From Propionivibrio dicarboxylicus (GTDB lineage Bacteria; Pseudomonadota; Gammaproteobacteria; Burkholderiales; Rhodocyclaceae), in the NCBI GenBank assembly GCA_945902805.1, contig CAMDMZ010000005.1, forward strand, positions 84,303-148,302: 64,000 nucleotides of DNA. Direction: 5' to 3'. Below, piece by piece: positions 1-9,728 of the stretch. The notes beneath the pieces were generated by a model. It was not told the origin of the DNA, ran no database searches, and was given only the letters and a program-made list of their open reading frames with translations. The translations under genes and the position numbers were made by a program. Position 1 is the stretch's first letter, and each line of letters opens with the position of its first letter.

Positions 1-1528
1 TTCGCTGCTCAAGAATCTCGATAGTACCAACGCCTCGCTGGCAGCACAGGCGCGTCTGAATCGCGAACTTTCGCAGCGCCTGATGTCCGTTCGCATGGTG
101 CCGTTCGACACACTGGCCGAACGCCTGCATCGGGTCGTGCGGCAGGCGGCAAAGGATTGCGGCAAGCGCGCCAACCTCGATATTCGCGGCGGCCAGACCG
201 GCATCGACCGCTCGGTGCTGGAACGAATCGGTGCGCCGCTCGAGCACTTGCTGCGCAATTCGGTGGCGCACGGCATCGAGACCCCGTCGGGGCGCGATGC
301 CACTGGTAAAGATGCGCTCGGGCAGATCACTGTCTCGCTGGCGCAGGAAGGCAACGAAGTTGTCATCGCTATCGCCGACGATGGCAGCGGTCTTGATTTC
401 AAGCGTATCCGCGCTCGCGCTCTGGAACGTGGTTTGCTTGCCGCAGATAGCTTGAGTGATGAACGCGAACTGTCGGCCCTGATTTTCAATTCCGGTTTTT
501 CGACCGCCGAAGTGGTCACCGCGACGTCTGGACGCGGCGTCGGCATGGATGTGGTGAAGAATGAGATTGAAGGACTCGGTGGCCGCATCGAGATTAGCAC
601 CACGCCGGGTCAAGGCAGTATCTTCCGTCTTTATTTGCCGCTGACACTGGCGGTGTCGCAGGCCGTCATCATTCAGAGCGGTGGCCTCAGTTACGCGCTG
701 CCTTCTTCGATGATCGAGCAGGCCAGCGAACTGAAACCCGACGCCATCGCCAAGATTCGGCTTGAGGGTGGTACCGAGTGGCTCGGCCGCCACTACGACT
801 GGCACTATCTGCCGCGTTTGATGGGTGATGCCACGGCGCAGCCGATCCCGGCGCGGCGTCACTGGTTGTTGTTGGTCAAGGGTGGCAGCGAACGCGCAGC
901 GATCGAGATTGATGGCCTGGTGAATAATCAGGAAATCGTGATCAAGGCGATTGGTCCACAACTCGCGCGCGTGCCTGGCGTGTCCGGCGCCACGGTGCTA
1001 GGCGATGGCGAAATTGCCCTGATCCTGAATCCGATCGCGCTGGTGGCGCGTGCCGCAACACGGCATGCGGCTGCTGTGGCCGCCCACCTGACCGAGACAG
1101 CTGTGCCGGGGTTAAGCGATACCCAGATACAGCGCCACATGGCACCGCAAGGCTGCGTTATGGTGGTGGACGATTCACTGACGGTACGCAAGATCACCGG
1201 CCGTTTGCTCGGGCGTCAGGGCTACCATGTGTTGACGGCTAAAGATGGTGTCGATGCCCTGGAGCAACTGACCGAAATGCGGCCGGATGTCATGCTGGTC
1301 GACATCGAAATGCCACGCATGGAGGGCTTCGAGCTTTCCCGCAGCGTGCGTGCCGATCCGAAGCTGCGCAGCATTCCCATCATCATGATTTCCTCGCGCA
1401 CGGCCGACAAACATCGGCAGTACGCACAGGAGATCGGTGTCGATCACTATCTCGGCAAACCCTACGACGAAGACCGCTTGCTGGCCCTCGTTGCCGGCTA
1501 TACCGCAAACAAAGGAAATTCCCCATGA
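1..1528 (+). CDS. Chemotaxis-type hybrid sensor kinase, C-terminal part (ChpA/PilL-like CheA with receiver domain)
   Basis: The reading frame is open at the left edge (first full codon at base 2), so only the C-terminal part is present. In order it shows the end of the dimerisation helix, a CheA-type ATPase domain with an N box ([10 protein letters not shown]), G1 (DDGSGLD) and G2 ([10 protein letters not shown]), a CheW-like coupling domain (about nt 640-1050) and a C-terminal receiver domain (nt 1150-1510) with phospho-acceptor Asp in LVDIEMP near nt 1300. A CheA with its own receiver, and the [12 protein letters not shown] segment, are typical of the ChpA/PilL kinases that control type IV pili. 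No pilus genes are in view, so that role is inferred. Its stop overlaps the next start by 4 nt. Confidence 0.88.
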   Translation, partial: SLLKNLDSTNASLAAQARLNRELSQRLMSVRMVPFDTLAERLHRVVRQAAKDCGKRANLDIRGGQTGIDRSVLERIGAPLEHLLRNSVAHGIETPSGRDATGKDALGQITVSLAQEGNEVVIAIADDGSGLDFKRIRARALERGLLAADSLSDERELSALIFNSGFSTAEVVTATSGRGVGMDVVKNEIEGLGGRIEISTTPGQGSIFRLYLPLTLAVSQAVIIQSGGLSYALPSSMIEQASELKPDAIAKIRLEGGTEWLGRHYDWHYLPRLMGDATAQPIPARRHWLLLVKGGSERAAIEIDGLVNNQEIVIKAIGPQLARVPGVSGATVLGDGEIALILNPIALVARAATRHAAAVAAHLTETAVPGLSDTQIQRHMAPQGCVMVVDDSLTVRKITGRLLGRQGYHVLTAKDGVDALEQLTEMRPDVMLVDIEMPRMEGFELSRSVRADPKLRSIPIIMISSRTADKHRQYAQEIGVDHYLGKPYDEDRLLALVAGYTANKGNSP

Positions 1529-1992
1529 CCCGGCCATTCAAGGTTCTCGGCATTCAGCAGATCGCCATCGGCGGCCCGTCCAAAGATCGCCTGCGCACCT
1601 TGTGGGTGGATAAGCTCGGCCTGGAAGTGACGGGCAATTTCGTGTCCGAACGCGAGAACGTCGACGAAGACATCACCGCCATGGGCAAGGGACCGTTCAA
1701 GGTGGAAGTGGATCTGATGCAGCCCATCGACCCCGACAAAAAGCCGGCCGTCCATACCACGCCGCTGAATCATGTCGGGCTCTGGATCGACGATCTGCCC
1801 CGGGCGGTCGAATGGCTCACCGCGCAAGGCGTGCGCTTCGCCCCCGGCGGCATCCGCAAGGGGGCGGCGGGTTACGACATCACCTTTCTGCATCCCAAGT
1901 CGAACGACGAGTTTCCGATTGCGGGCGAAGGTGTGCTGATCGAGCTGGTGCAGGCGCCGCCAGAAGTTATTGCCGCCTTTGCTGCACTCTGA
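1525..1992 (+). CDS. VOC-superfamily (glyoxalase/dioxygenase fold) protein
   Basis: A 155-aa protein with two paired beta-alpha-beta-beta-beta units. The first begins at [10 protein letters not shown] and the second at [12 protein letters not shown], followed by IELVQ near the end. These are the places where VOC metal ligands lie (His on strand 1 of the second unit, Glu in IELVQ); the first unit has Gln-Gln instead of a clear His. It resembles lactoylglutathione lyase or methylmalonyl-CoA epimerase relatives, but the substrate cannot be read from the sequence. It overlaps the upstream kinase by 4 nt and lies 10 nt before an ene-reductase, which hints at a small detoxification unit. Confidence 0.75.
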   Translation: MTRPFKVLGIQQIAIGGPSKDRLRTLWVDKLGLEVTGNFVSERENVDEDITAMGKGPFKVEVDLMQPIDPDKKPAVHTTPLNHVGLWIDDLPRAVEWLTAQGVRFAPGGIRKGAAGYDITFLHPKSNDEFPIAGEGVLIELVQAPPEVIAAFAAL

Positions 1993-2002
1993 AGGACACA
2001 AA

Positions 2003-3094
2003 ATGCTGTTTGACCGCTACACCTCACAGTCCGGACTGAGCTTCGCCAACCGCATTGCCATGGCGCCAATGACGCGCTGTCGCGCCGATCATCGCGATGC
2101 GATTCCGAACGACATGATCGCCGAGTACTACCGGCAGCGCGCCGGCGTTGGTCTGATCATTTCCGAAGGTGTGCCGGTCTCAGACCGTGGGCGAGGCTAT
2201 CTCAACACGCCGGCGCTGTGGAACGAGGCGCAAGCCGCAGGCTGGAAAGATGTCACCGCTGCCGTTCATGCCGCCGGTGGACGCATCTTTGCCCAGATCT
2301 GGCATGTCGGCCGTATTTCGCATCGGAGCCTGCATGCCGACGGCAGCGCACCGGCCGGTGCGTCGGGTCAGCGGGCAAAGGGCGAAGCGATGATTGCCGG
2401 CCCGGATGGCCGCCCCACGCGCGCTGAATGCGATGCGCCGCAGGCGCTCAGCACAGCTGAGGTCAAGGGCGTGGTTGAGGAATTTCGCAACGCCGCGCGC
2501 CTGGCCAAAGTCGCCGGTTTTGACGGCGTCGAGATCCATGGCGCCAACGGCTATCTGCTCGACCAGTTTCGCTGCCCGATGGTCAATGATCGGACCGATG
2601 AATACGGTGGCACGCTGGAAAATCGCTACCGCTTGTTGCTCGAGGTCGTCGATGCGGCGGCGGGCGAAATCGGTGCGGCGAATGTGGCCGTGCGCCAGTC
2701 GCCCTACGGTGTGGCCAACGGCATGTCGCCTGATCCCGAGCCGATGCTGACTTATCCCTGGCTAGCAGGCGAATTGTCCCGGCGCGATGTCGGTTTCCTG
2801 CACATTTATTGCCAGACCGCCGACTGGATACACGATGCCACGCATCCTATGATGCCGGCCCTGCATGCAGCCTTTAGTGGCACCCTCATTGCCTGTGGCG
2901 GCTTCACCAATGCGGAAAAATGCGAAGCCATCCTGACGCGTGGTCATGCCGATCTGATCGCCATCGGCAAGCCGCTGATCAGCAATCCGGACTTGGTGGA
3001 ACGCTTCCGCCTGAGCGCCGAGCTGAATCGATGGGATATGAAAACCTTCTACGCCCCGGGGCCGGAAGGCTTTACTGACTATCCCAGTCTGTAG
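2003..3094 (+). CDS. Old Yellow Enzyme family NAD(P)H:flavin oxidoreductase (alkene reductase, NemA-like)
   Basis: FMN-dependent TIM-barrel enzyme of 363 aa that would reduce activated C=C bonds or nitro compounds with NAD(P)H. Family signatures are RIAMAPMTRCRA near the N-terminus, IWHVGRISH, EIHGANGYLLDQF (substrate-binding His and Asn), DEYGGTLENRYR, and a phosphate-binding end containing ACGGF and IAIGKPLISNPDL. Start chosen at 2003 because GAAGG lies 9 nt upstream; an upstream ATG at 1970 would lie inside the VOC gene. It follows that gene by 10 nt. Confidence 0.9.
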   Translation: MLFDRYTSQSGLSFANRIAMAPMTRCRADHRDAIPNDMIAEYYRQRAGVGLIISEGVPVSDRGRGYLNTPALWNEAQAAGWKDVTAAVHAAGGRIFAQIWHVGRISHRSLHADGSAPAGASGQRAKGEAMIAGPDGRPTRAECDAPQALSTAEVKGVVEEFRNAARLAKVAGFDGVEIHGANGYLLDQFRCPMVNDRTDEYGGTLENRYRLLLEVVDAAAGEIGAANVAVRQSPYGVANGMSPDPEPMLTYPWLAGELSRRDVGFLHIYCQTADWIHDATHPMMPALHAAFSGTLIACGGFTNAEKCEAILTRGHADLIAIGKPLISNPDLVERFRLSAELNRWDMKTFYAPGPEGFTDYPSL

Positions 3095-3248
3095 TAGCCA
3101 CGAAAATGTCGTCCGATTCTAAAATCGGCACAACGCGGATGCCCGTATCGATGACGGTGACAATGTTGCCATTGGCCCCATGTGTGCGATCCTTATCATC
3201 GTCCCAGTAGATGATGTCCAGCTGGGTTAATTCCCTGCATCGCTTCGC
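3072..3248 (-). pseudogene. Open, protein-like relic without a start codon
   Basis: On the minus strand a 58-codon stretch is open between stops at 3249-3251 and 3072-3074. It reads as plausible protein (ELTQLDIIYWDDDKD, then HGANGNIVTVIDTGIRV, ending FVATTDWDSQ) but has no ATG, GTG or TTG at a useful place. Its last codons overlap the 3' end of the ene-reductase gene. It may be the remains of a larger gene. No family is recognised and it could be chance. Confidence 0.25.
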
Positions 3249-3265
3249 CTAAATGAACCGTCTAT

Positions 3266-4360
3266 TCATTCCAGCAGGGCCAGCAACAAATCGCCACTGG
3301 GGGCACCTAGCAGCACACCGGCTTTAGCCACCGGTTGCACGAAGGCTTTTAATGATTCAGTGCTCGCATAGCTTTCGACTTCGGCACCATCTACTGTTCT
3401 CAATACGTGCACGACATTGTGTAGATCAAGGGCGTAGAGTCGATCATCAAACGTCGCCAGCTCGGCAATCAAGGAGCCCCAATTGTGCTGTTCTCCGCGG
3501 TAGTCTGTTGTGCGATGGCGCCATCTGACGCCACCCGACTTCGTGTCGACGGCATAGAGCCAGCCGGTGGGCGACCAGAGGTAGGCAACACCTTTGCTGA
3601 CATGGTGTGAGTTGATGAAGTTTCCGGCACTGAACTCCCATAACAGGTCGCCGTTGTCGATATCAATCCCGTACAGCTTTTCCTTGTAACTGCCGGCGAC
3701 AAGAATATGGTCGGAGATATGCAGCTGACGCAAGTATTGCCAAGTATTCACGCGGTTTTGCGCCCAGAGCAACCGGCCATCCAGGATAGACAAAGCATAA
3801 AGGCGCCCATCGCCGGGACCAACATAAACCGTCGTATCGGTGGCGACTGGCGCGTAGCTGATTAGCGTGTCGGCCGTAGTGGCGAAACGCCAGCGTGGCA
3901 CACCGCTATCCAGTTTCAAGGCGACAAGTTCATGGCCATCGCCAAAGAAAATGCTGTCGCCACTTACGCAAGGCACGCCAATCTGAACGCGGGCTTGATA
4001 GCGCCAAAGCGGCTCTTCCGTAGCAACCCGCCAGGCGCCGATTTCCCGGCGTCCACCGCAAACGACGACATCGGCAGCAAGGCGCGGCCGAAAGACGGCT
4101 CCTTCGGCCAAACGATGCGGGATCGACCAAATCGGGGTCTCGGCTCCGACCTCAAATAGGCCGAGGGTGCGATCTCCTGCACACAAGACGCGTTGCCCGA
4201 TTACCGTAGGTGGCGCCAGTCGCGAGTTGCCTGTGGTCCATCGCTGCACAAAACGCAAAAGCTTGGGCGGTTGTACCACGGCGGCGGCCAAGACCCTCGG
4301 CGCCACCAGGCCGAGGCCCATTGCCGCAATAAAACCCCGGCGGGCCGGGATCAATCGCAA
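3266..4360 (-). CDS. Tat-exported PQQ-like beta-propeller repeat protein
   Basis: 364 aa. The N-terminus ([13 protein letters not shown], ending VLAAA) is a twin-arginine-type signal, so export in a folded state is expected. The rest is a series of tryptophan-containing beta-propeller blades of the PQQ/PQQ_2 kind, for example [36 protein letters not shown] and [16 protein letters not shown]. It lacks the length (about 600 aa) and recognisable active-site residues of quinoprotein alcohol dehydrogenases, so it is more likely a structural or binding propeller. It overlaps the diheme cytochrome gene by 10 nt and is probably co-transcribed with it. Confidence 0.75.
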   Translation of the reverse strand: MRLIPARRGFIAAMGLGLVAPRVLAAAVVQPPKLLRFVQRWTTGNSRLAPPTVIGQRVLCAGDRTLGLFEVGAETPIWSIPHRLAEGAVFRPRLAADVVVCGGRREIGAWRVATEEPLWRYQARVQIGVPCVSGDSIFFGDGHELVALKLDSGVPRWRFATTADTLISYAPVATDTTVYVGPGDGRLYALSILDGRLLWAQNRVNTWQYLRQLHISDHILVAGSYKEKLYGIDIDNGDLLWEFSAGNFINSHHVSKGVAYLWSPTGWLYAVDTKSGGVRWRHRTTDYRGEQHNWGSLIAELATFDDRLYALDLHNVVHVLRTVDGAEVESYASTESLKAFVQPVAKAGVLLGAPSGDLLLALLE

Positions 4361-5217
4361 CGTGCTCCCTGCTCGATCCAGCGTAGCAGGATGAGTGTAT
4401 TGGGATGATCACGATCTTCCGTTGGCGCGATACCCGGCGGCATCCGATCCTCTATCAGATGCTGAAGAATACTGCTCTCATTGGGTTTGCCTGGGATAAC
4501 CACCTTGGTGGAATTGGCCACACCCTTGGCGACTGAATCGGCGCCCAGCATGATGCCTTCGTAACTGCTCAGATCAAGCTCATGGAAACTCGGCGGCTCC
4601 TGATTGGACATGTGGCACGCGGTACAAGCGGGGGTGTGGGAAGCGAAGGCATTATCTTTGGCGAACATCGGCAACACATTATTCTTGAAGTGTTCGGTAT
4701 TCTTTGCACCCTCGGCGATCCAGTCGCGCACCAGCTTGACGGAATCAGGGTTGGCAGAAGCGGTAAATGGGACCCCGAGCGGCATCCGGTTGTTGCGAAG
4801 ACGGCGACCCAGAATCGATTTTGATGCTTTTTCTCCGGGCCTGAAGATCGGGTTTACAGGCGCTTCGGTGGATCCGTTCTTGATGCCGCGACAAGTGGAG
4901 AGATTCAAACCGCGATAGCTTTTTTTCGGGTCTGTCGAGGCGTGACAGACAATGCAGGCGGGGCCCTGACCAAAAGCGTTCGGGGTGCGCATCAGCGTCG
5001 CAATGTAGTCGTAGGGAATAGGAATGTTGCGACCGAGAATCAGCGATTGAACTGCGGCGTGGTCACCTTCGATCTTGATCTTTCCATCCCGCAGGTCTTG
5101 TACCCATTTGTTATTGACGGTCTCCGGCATCTTTTCCGCCAAAACGGCGCCTGCACACAGTACCGTCACTACAGCAAGGATGGACTTGCACCAGAATGTG
5201 GCATTGGTTCTATTCAT
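4351..5217 (-). CDS. Periplasmic diheme c-type cytochrome
   Basis: 288 aa with a Sec signal peptide (hydrophobic segment ending VLAEK at about residue 28) and two c-type heme sites, ACIVCH in the first half and ACTACH in the second. [11 protein letters not shown] and [11 protein letters not shown], one after each heme site, provide MP-type methionines as likely distal ligands. The two halves look like repeats of one domain and resemble the cytochrome domains found with DUF1588/PSCyt proteins. It is the first gene of a two-gene unit with the beta-propeller protein. The divergent neighbour is a porin, so all three may serve one envelope process. Confidence 0.8.
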   Translation of the reverse strand: MNRTNATFWCKSILAVVTVLCAGAVLAEKMPETVNNKWVQDLRDGKIKIEGDHAAVQSLILGRNIPIPYDYIATLMRTPNAFGQGPACIVCHASTDPKKSYRGLNLSTCRGIKNGSTEAPVNPIFRPGEKASKSILGRRLRNNRMPLGVPFTASANPDSVKLVRDWIAEGAKNTEHFKNNVLPMFAKDNAFASHTPACTACHMSNQEPPSFHELDLSSYEGIMLGADSVAKGVANSTKVVIPGKPNESSILQHLIEDRMPPGIAPTEDRDHPNTLILLRWIEQGARCD

Positions 5218-5319
5218 GATTGTCCTTTGCAGAATTTTTCATCGAAATTGTTGGTGACGATTTTATGCGGTTAGTGAGTTGTTGTTGTAAATTGAAGCCT
5301 ACCCATCGAGGAATCACTT

Positions 5320-6639
5320 ATGCGCTATTTGCTCGCCGCTTTTTTCGCCCTTTCCTCGCTGACATCGGCATCGTTCGCAACTGAAGATACACCTGACTAT
5401 GCTACTTCAACACTCATGGGCGACTTGGGAGGTCTCCGCAGTCAGTGGTGGCAACAAGGTATTGCCCTTGAGGCCGGTCTCAAAATCGATGCCTTGCGTA
5501 ACCGGGGTGGACTGACCAACGGGTCTCAAACTGTCTCGCATCTGGAACTCAAGTTGCGTTCTGACCTGGAAAAACTCTGGGGCTGGGAAAGCACATTGGC
5601 CTATATCAATATCGTCGCTGATGGCGGAGCGGGAATAAATGCTCGTGGTACGGGTAGCCTGATGGGAGTCAGCAACATTGAGGTGCCGGTGCCGACCACG
5701 CGCCTGTTCCATGCCTGGATGCAGAAGGGCTTTGTTGACGATCGTTTCTCGTTGCTGGCCGGCATCTATCCAATCGATTCCGAGTTCTTCACCATGGATT
5801 CGGCTGCCACCTTGCTGCATCCGGCCTATGGCACGCCTGCCGACCTGGCGCTGACAAACACGCCTTCGGTATTTAACAACGCCGCCTTCGGTATTCGCGC
5901 GAAGTGGCTTTCTGAAGATCGCGAGATCTACGCCATGGGCGCACTAATGGATGGCATTCCTAACGATCCGGCGCGGCCCAAGGCTACAGCTATCCGCTTT
6001 GCCAAGGGCGATGGCGCCTTCGTCATCGCGGAACTGGGCTGGATGCCGCTCGAGACCGGCCATGCCTTCGAGCCAGTCGATCCGGCCGACGTGCGCCAGC
6101 GCCCGGAACTGGTCGCCCACGAAAAGTATGGCGGCACCAGCAAGTATGCCGTCGGCCTGTGGCGTTACAGCAACCGGGTGCCGGACCAGTTCGACATCGA
6201 TGCCAACGGCGACCCGTTACAACGGCGTTCACTGGGTGGCTATGTGCTGGCTGAGCGCTCGTTGTTCAATCTCGGCGGTGAGGCCGCGCGCGATGTCACG
6301 GTATTCGGCCGCTACTCCTTCAGCGGCGGACATTCGACCGCGCTGGATCGAATGTGGAACCTCGGCCTACGGATTCGCAGCCCGCTGGCCAGTCGCCCCG
6401 ACGATAGCCTAACCATCGCCTGGACCAGGAGCCGCCTGGCGCCGAAGTGGCGCGCGCTTCAGGCCGCAGCCGGCATCGACACGGTTGCCGCTGAAGAGGC
6501 ACTGGAGATCACATGGCGTGCGGCAATTACGCAGTGGTTCCAGGTTCAGCCTAATCTGCAGTATGTGCGCCGACCGGGTGGCGTGGCCACCGCACGCAAC
6601 GCGACGCTGATCGGTGCGCGCATAGAACTCACCTTTTGA
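5320..6639 (+). CDS. OprB-family carbohydrate-selective porin
   Basis: 439 aa with a signal peptide cleaved near SASFA-TED. An N-terminal motif DYATSTLMGDLGGLR, the segment GIALEAGLKID, alternating beta-strand sequence and a terminal Phe (ARIELTF) fit an OprB-like outer-membrane barrel. A good GAGGA ribosome site lies just upstream of ATG 5320. Substrate specificity cannot be read. It is divergent from the diheme cytochrome/propeller pair, with about 100 bp of shared upstream DNA. Confidence 0.85.
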   Translation: MRYLLAAFFALSSLTSASFATEDTPDYATSTLMGDLGGLRSQWWQQGIALEAGLKIDALRNRGGLTNGSQTVSHLELKLRSDLEKLWGWESTLAYINIVADGGAGINARGTGSLMGVSNIEVPVPTTRLFHAWMQKGFVDDRFSLLAGIYPIDSEFFTMDSAATLLHPAYGTPADLALTNTPSVFNNAAFGIRAKWLSEDREIYAMGALMDGIPNDPARPKATAIRFAKGDGAFVIAELGWMPLETGHAFEPVDPADVRQRPELVAHEKYGGTSKYAVGLWRYSNRVPDQFDIDANGDPLQRRSLGGYVLAERSLFNLGGEAARDVTVFGRYSFSGGHSTALDRMWNLGLRIRSPLASRPDDSLTIAWTRSRLAPKWRALQAAAGIDTVAAEEALEITWRAAITQWFQVQPNLQYVRRPGGVATARNATLIGARIELTF

Positions 6640-6811
6640 CTGGAGTAAGCGGCGACCAGGCTTTCTCGGCCTCGGTATTCCAGAGCTGCAGCGCGTCGAG
6701 TAGCAGGCAATAGCGCGTTTTTCTGGCATTCCGGTGCACCTGGGTCGTCGCCAGTTGCGCCCCAGTTCGCTCATTACTGCGACGTCGCTTGCTTGCAGGT
6801 CGACTGGTTAG
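6629..6811 (-). pseudogene. Minus-strand coding-like remnant beyond the porin gene
   Basis: A 60-codon stretch without an ATG start is open on the minus strand. It contains TTQVHRNARKTRYCLLLDAL and LWNTEAEKAWSPLTP before its stop at 6629-6631, inside the last codons of the porin gene. It has the amino-acid texture of a real C-terminus but no recognised family. The 275 bp between the porin and the HD-GYP gene otherwise hold no intact gene. Confidence 0.25.
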
Positions 6812-6843
6812 TCACTGTCCCAACGAAGAGACTCTGACGAGCG

Positions 6844-6897
6844 TCGTCGTTCTTGGCGGCAAAACTCGTCGGTGCGCGCATCGAGCGCGCCTTATAG
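6844..6897 (+). pseudogene. Decayed copy of the porin C-terminus
   Basis: Frame 6844-6897 ends AAKLVGARIERAL then TAG. The intact porin, about 250 bp upstream, ends ATLIGARIELTF then TGA, and the two also match at the DNA level around GGTGCGCGCAT. This looks like the last codons of a second OprB-like gene whose body is lost, with the terminal Phe changed to Leu. Confidence 0.4.
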
Positions 6898-6914
6898 GCT
6901 GACGCTCGGCATTT

Positions 6915-8174
6915 TTACATCTCGAAGTGTTCGCGTACCCGCTCTTCGAGCAGGGCGCGGGCGAAGTCCTCGCTACTACCGGCCAGTCGATCATAGATGG
7001 GACGCGCCATGGTGCGAAATACCACCATCACTGTCGGGTCGAAATGCGTCCCGGTGTCACGTTCCATGATCGCCAGTACCGCATCAAAATCCATCGGTGC
7101 CTTGTACGGCCGCTTCGAGCACAAGGCATCAAACACATCGGCCACGGCGAAGATGCGTGCCGCCAACGGGATTGCGTCGGCCGCTAATTTACGCGGATAG
7201 CCAGAACCATCCCACTTCTCGTGGTGGCTGGCGACCACGGCGTTGGCACCATCCAGCCAGCCCATCCCGGTGACGATTTCCTCGCCCTGCTGGACATGGG
7301 TGCGCATGATGATGAATTCGTCTTCGGTCAGCTTGCCCGGTTTGAGCAGGATGCCATCGGGGATGCCAATTTTGCCTACATCGTGGAGAAAGCTGCCGGC
7401 GATCAACGACTGCATCTCGCCTCCGGCGAGCCCCATTTGTTCGGCGATACGCGAGGCGATCCAGGCCACGCGATAGTTGTGCGCCCCGGTATCGGAATCG
7501 CGCTTGGCAATGGCGCGCCCCAGCGCCTCCATCATCGAAATGTGCGAATCGAGTACCTCACGCGCCTTGCGCTCGTTCTCCGCCGTGAGATGCACTACGA
7601 CCGGGTAAAGTGCAGCACCGCATAGCAGCGAGGCCAAGCAGACCATCAGCGCCGCCGACAACGCATTGTCGAAAATCTGTGCTTTTTGCCACTCCGGAAC
7701 AACCCGTACGCCTTCAAAATAGCCGCTGAGAACCGAATTGTTGGTGGCGGACTCATCGTGCAAGGGGACAAACACCCGCATCACCCATTGATCGCCAAAC
7801 TTAAGGCTCTCGTAGGAGGGGGTCACATAGGTCGGCGTTCCGTGCTTGGGTAGCTTCGATTCAACGGCGGCACCTTCTGCCGTCATCGCTTCAGCGAGTT
7901 TCTTGCCCTTAGCATCGTAAATCTCTGCGATATCGAACAAGCCTCCGGCAATGGTATTTGCTGCAGCGGCGGCGTGTTGTTCTGCGTCCGGTCCTGTTAG
8001 GTTGATCGCGTCATGATGGTGCAATAGGCGGCTGGACTCCTCCATCGCCAGGGCAACTACGGATTTCTCGGCATTCTCGCGCTCGACGAACCAGGCAATC
8101 GGGCTGGCAACCGCAGCGAGAAGGATGCTGACGGTGGCAATGCGAATAGCGGTGTTTTTGCGGAACGGGTTCAT
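6915..8174 (-). CDS. Membrane-bound HD-GYP c-di-GMP phosphodiesterase
   Basis: 419 aa. Two membrane segments (about 11-30 and 172-195) enclose a periplasmic sensor region. The cytoplasmic domain has the HD pair His264-Asp265 (FLHDVGKIGIPD), His317-His318 in SHHEKWDGSGYP with the GYP motif at 325-327, and AVADVFDAL, so all hallmarks of an active phosphodiesterase that linearises c-di-GMP are present. The gene is alone and divergent from gshA across 264 bp in which I see no other feature. Confidence 0.92.
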   Translation of the reverse strand: MNPFRKNTAIRIATVSILLAAVASPIAWFVERENAEKSVVALAMEESSRLLHHHDAINLTGPDAEQHAAAAANTIAGGLFDIAEIYDAKGKKLAEAMTAEGAAVESKLPKHGTPTYVTPSYESLKFGDQWVMRVFVPLHDESATNNSVLSGYFEGVRVVPEWQKAQIFDNALSAALMVCLASLLCGAALYPVVVHLTAENERKAREVLDSHISMMEALGRAIAKRDSDTGAHNYRVAWIASRIAEQMGLAGGEMQSLIAGSFLHDVGKIGIPDGILLKPGKLTEDEFIIMRTHVQQGEEIVTGMGWLDGANAVVASHHEKWDGSGYPRKLAADAIPLAARIFAVADVFDALCSKRPYKAPMDFDAVLAIMERDTGTHFDPTVMVVFRTMARPIYDRLAGSSEDFARALLEERVREHFEM

Positions 8175-8438
8175 TTTCGTAGTGTATCAAGCTATCCCTA
8201 AGGCGGAATGAAGACTGAAGAATCTGCATTGATGAAAATGCGGCCCTGGAAGGTGGTCGAGCAAGAAGTGCCTCTCTTCGTGGGATAGCGAAGGGCGCTT
8301 CGCTATCCTCTTTCTGCCATTCAAGCGGATTGTTTGCGCCAAGGTGACGGACTCCGGACCCAATTGCAGTCGCAATCGCTGCTGGCCGCTCGTGTAAGAT
8401 CAAGCCACAGCATTTTCAGAAAAAGCCCCTGATTCCTT

Positions 8439-9728
8439 ATGGTTCCCCATCTTGCCACCGCATTGACCGGCCCGCTATTTGAACTTGAACAGCGGTTTCT
8501 TGACAACGACACCACGGTGGAGCGCTGGTTGCGCACGCAGTGGCTGGAACACACGCCGCCGTTCTACGGCTCGGTCGATCTGCGCAACGCCGGTTACAAG
8601 TTGGCCCCGGTCGACACCAATTTGTTCCCTGGCGGTTTCAATAACCTGAATCCGGATTTCCTGCCGCTGTGTGTGCAGGCCGCCATGTCGGCGATCGAGA
8701 AGATTTGTCCCGAGGCGCGCAATCTGCTGCTGGTCCCGGAAAACCACACGCGCAACCAGTTTTACCTGATGAACGTGGCGCGCCTGACCACCATCCTGCA
8801 CGCCACCGGGCTCAATGTTCGCATCGGTTCCCTGTTGCCGGAAATCACGGAGCCGACCACGCTGGATCTGCCCGACGGCCAGAAACTGACGCTCGAACCA
8901 TTGAAGCGCCTCGGCGCAGAAGGACGCCGCCTTGGGTTGAAGGATTTCGATCCTTGCGCGGTGCTGTTGAACAACGATCTCTCGGCGGGTGTGCCACCAC
9001 TGCTGCAGAATCTGCACGAACAATTCGTCATTCCGCCGCTTTACGCGGGCTGGCACGAGCGCCGCAAGTCAGTACACTTTGCCGCCTACCGCGATGTAGC
9101 AAACAGTTTCTCGGCCGAACTTGGCATAGATCCGTGGTTGATCAATCCTGATTTCCACGTCTGCGGCAAGATCAATTTCCAAGAGCGCTCGGGCGAGGAA
9201 TGTCTCGCCGCCCAGGTCGACAGCCTGCTGGCGCGGATGCGCATCAAGTACAAGGAATACGGGATTGGCAGCGCACCCTTCGTCATCGTCAAAGCCGACG
9301 CCGGCACCTACGGCATGGGCATCATGACGGTCAAGGACGCCAGCGAAGTGATGGGCCTGAACCGCAAACAGCGCAACAAAATGGCCGTGGTCAAGGAAGG
9401 CATGCCGGTGACCGAGGTCATCATCCAGGAAGGTGTCCCGACGCTTGAGCGTGTCGATGAAGGAACCGCCGAGCCGGTGGTGTACATGATCGATCGCTAT
9501 GTAGTGGGCGGTTTTTATCGCGTCAATACCGGTCGTGGCATCGATGAGAATCTCAACGCACCGGGCATGACCTTCAAGCCGCTGGCCTTTGAAACTGGCT
9601 GCTCGCTACCGGATTCGCATCTTGCGCCGGATGCACCGCCGAATCGCTTCTACGCCTATGGCGTGGTTGCGCGGCTGGCCTTGTTGGCGGCGTCGATTGA
9701 ACTGGAACGGATGGCACCGCAGGAATGA
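8439..9728 (+). CDS. gshA: Glutamate-cysteine ligase (proteobacterial type)
   Basis: 429 aa. Catalyses the first step of glutathione synthesis (Glu + Cys + ATP). Recognised by overall sequence (GSVDLRNAGYKLAPVDTN, FPGGFNNL, KADAGTYGMG, MIDRYVVGGFYRVN) and because gshB overlaps its stop by 4 nt. It belongs to the shorter class found in many betaproteobacteria rather than the E. coli GshA class of about 520 aa. Confidence 0.88.
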   Translation: MVPHLATALTGPLFELEQRFLDNDTTVERWLRTQWLEHTPPFYGSVDLRNAGYKLAPVDTNLFPGGFNNLNPDFLPLCVQAAMSAIEKICPEARNLLLVPENHTRNQFYLMNVARLTTILHATGLNVRIGSLLPEITEPTTLDLPDGQKLTLEPLKRLGAEGRRLGLKDFDPCAVLLNNDLSAGVPPLLQNLHEQFVIPPLYAGWHERRKSVHFAAYRDVANSFSAELGIDPWLINPDFHVCGKINFQERSGEECLAAQVDSLLARMRIKYKEYGIGSAPFVIVKADAGTYGMGIMTVKDASEVMGLNRKQRNKMAVVKEGMPVTEVIIQEGVPTLERVDEGTAEPVVYMIDRYVVGGFYRVNTGRGIDENLNAPGMTFKPLAFETGCSLPDSHLAPDAPPNRFYAYGVVARLALLAASIELERMAPQE

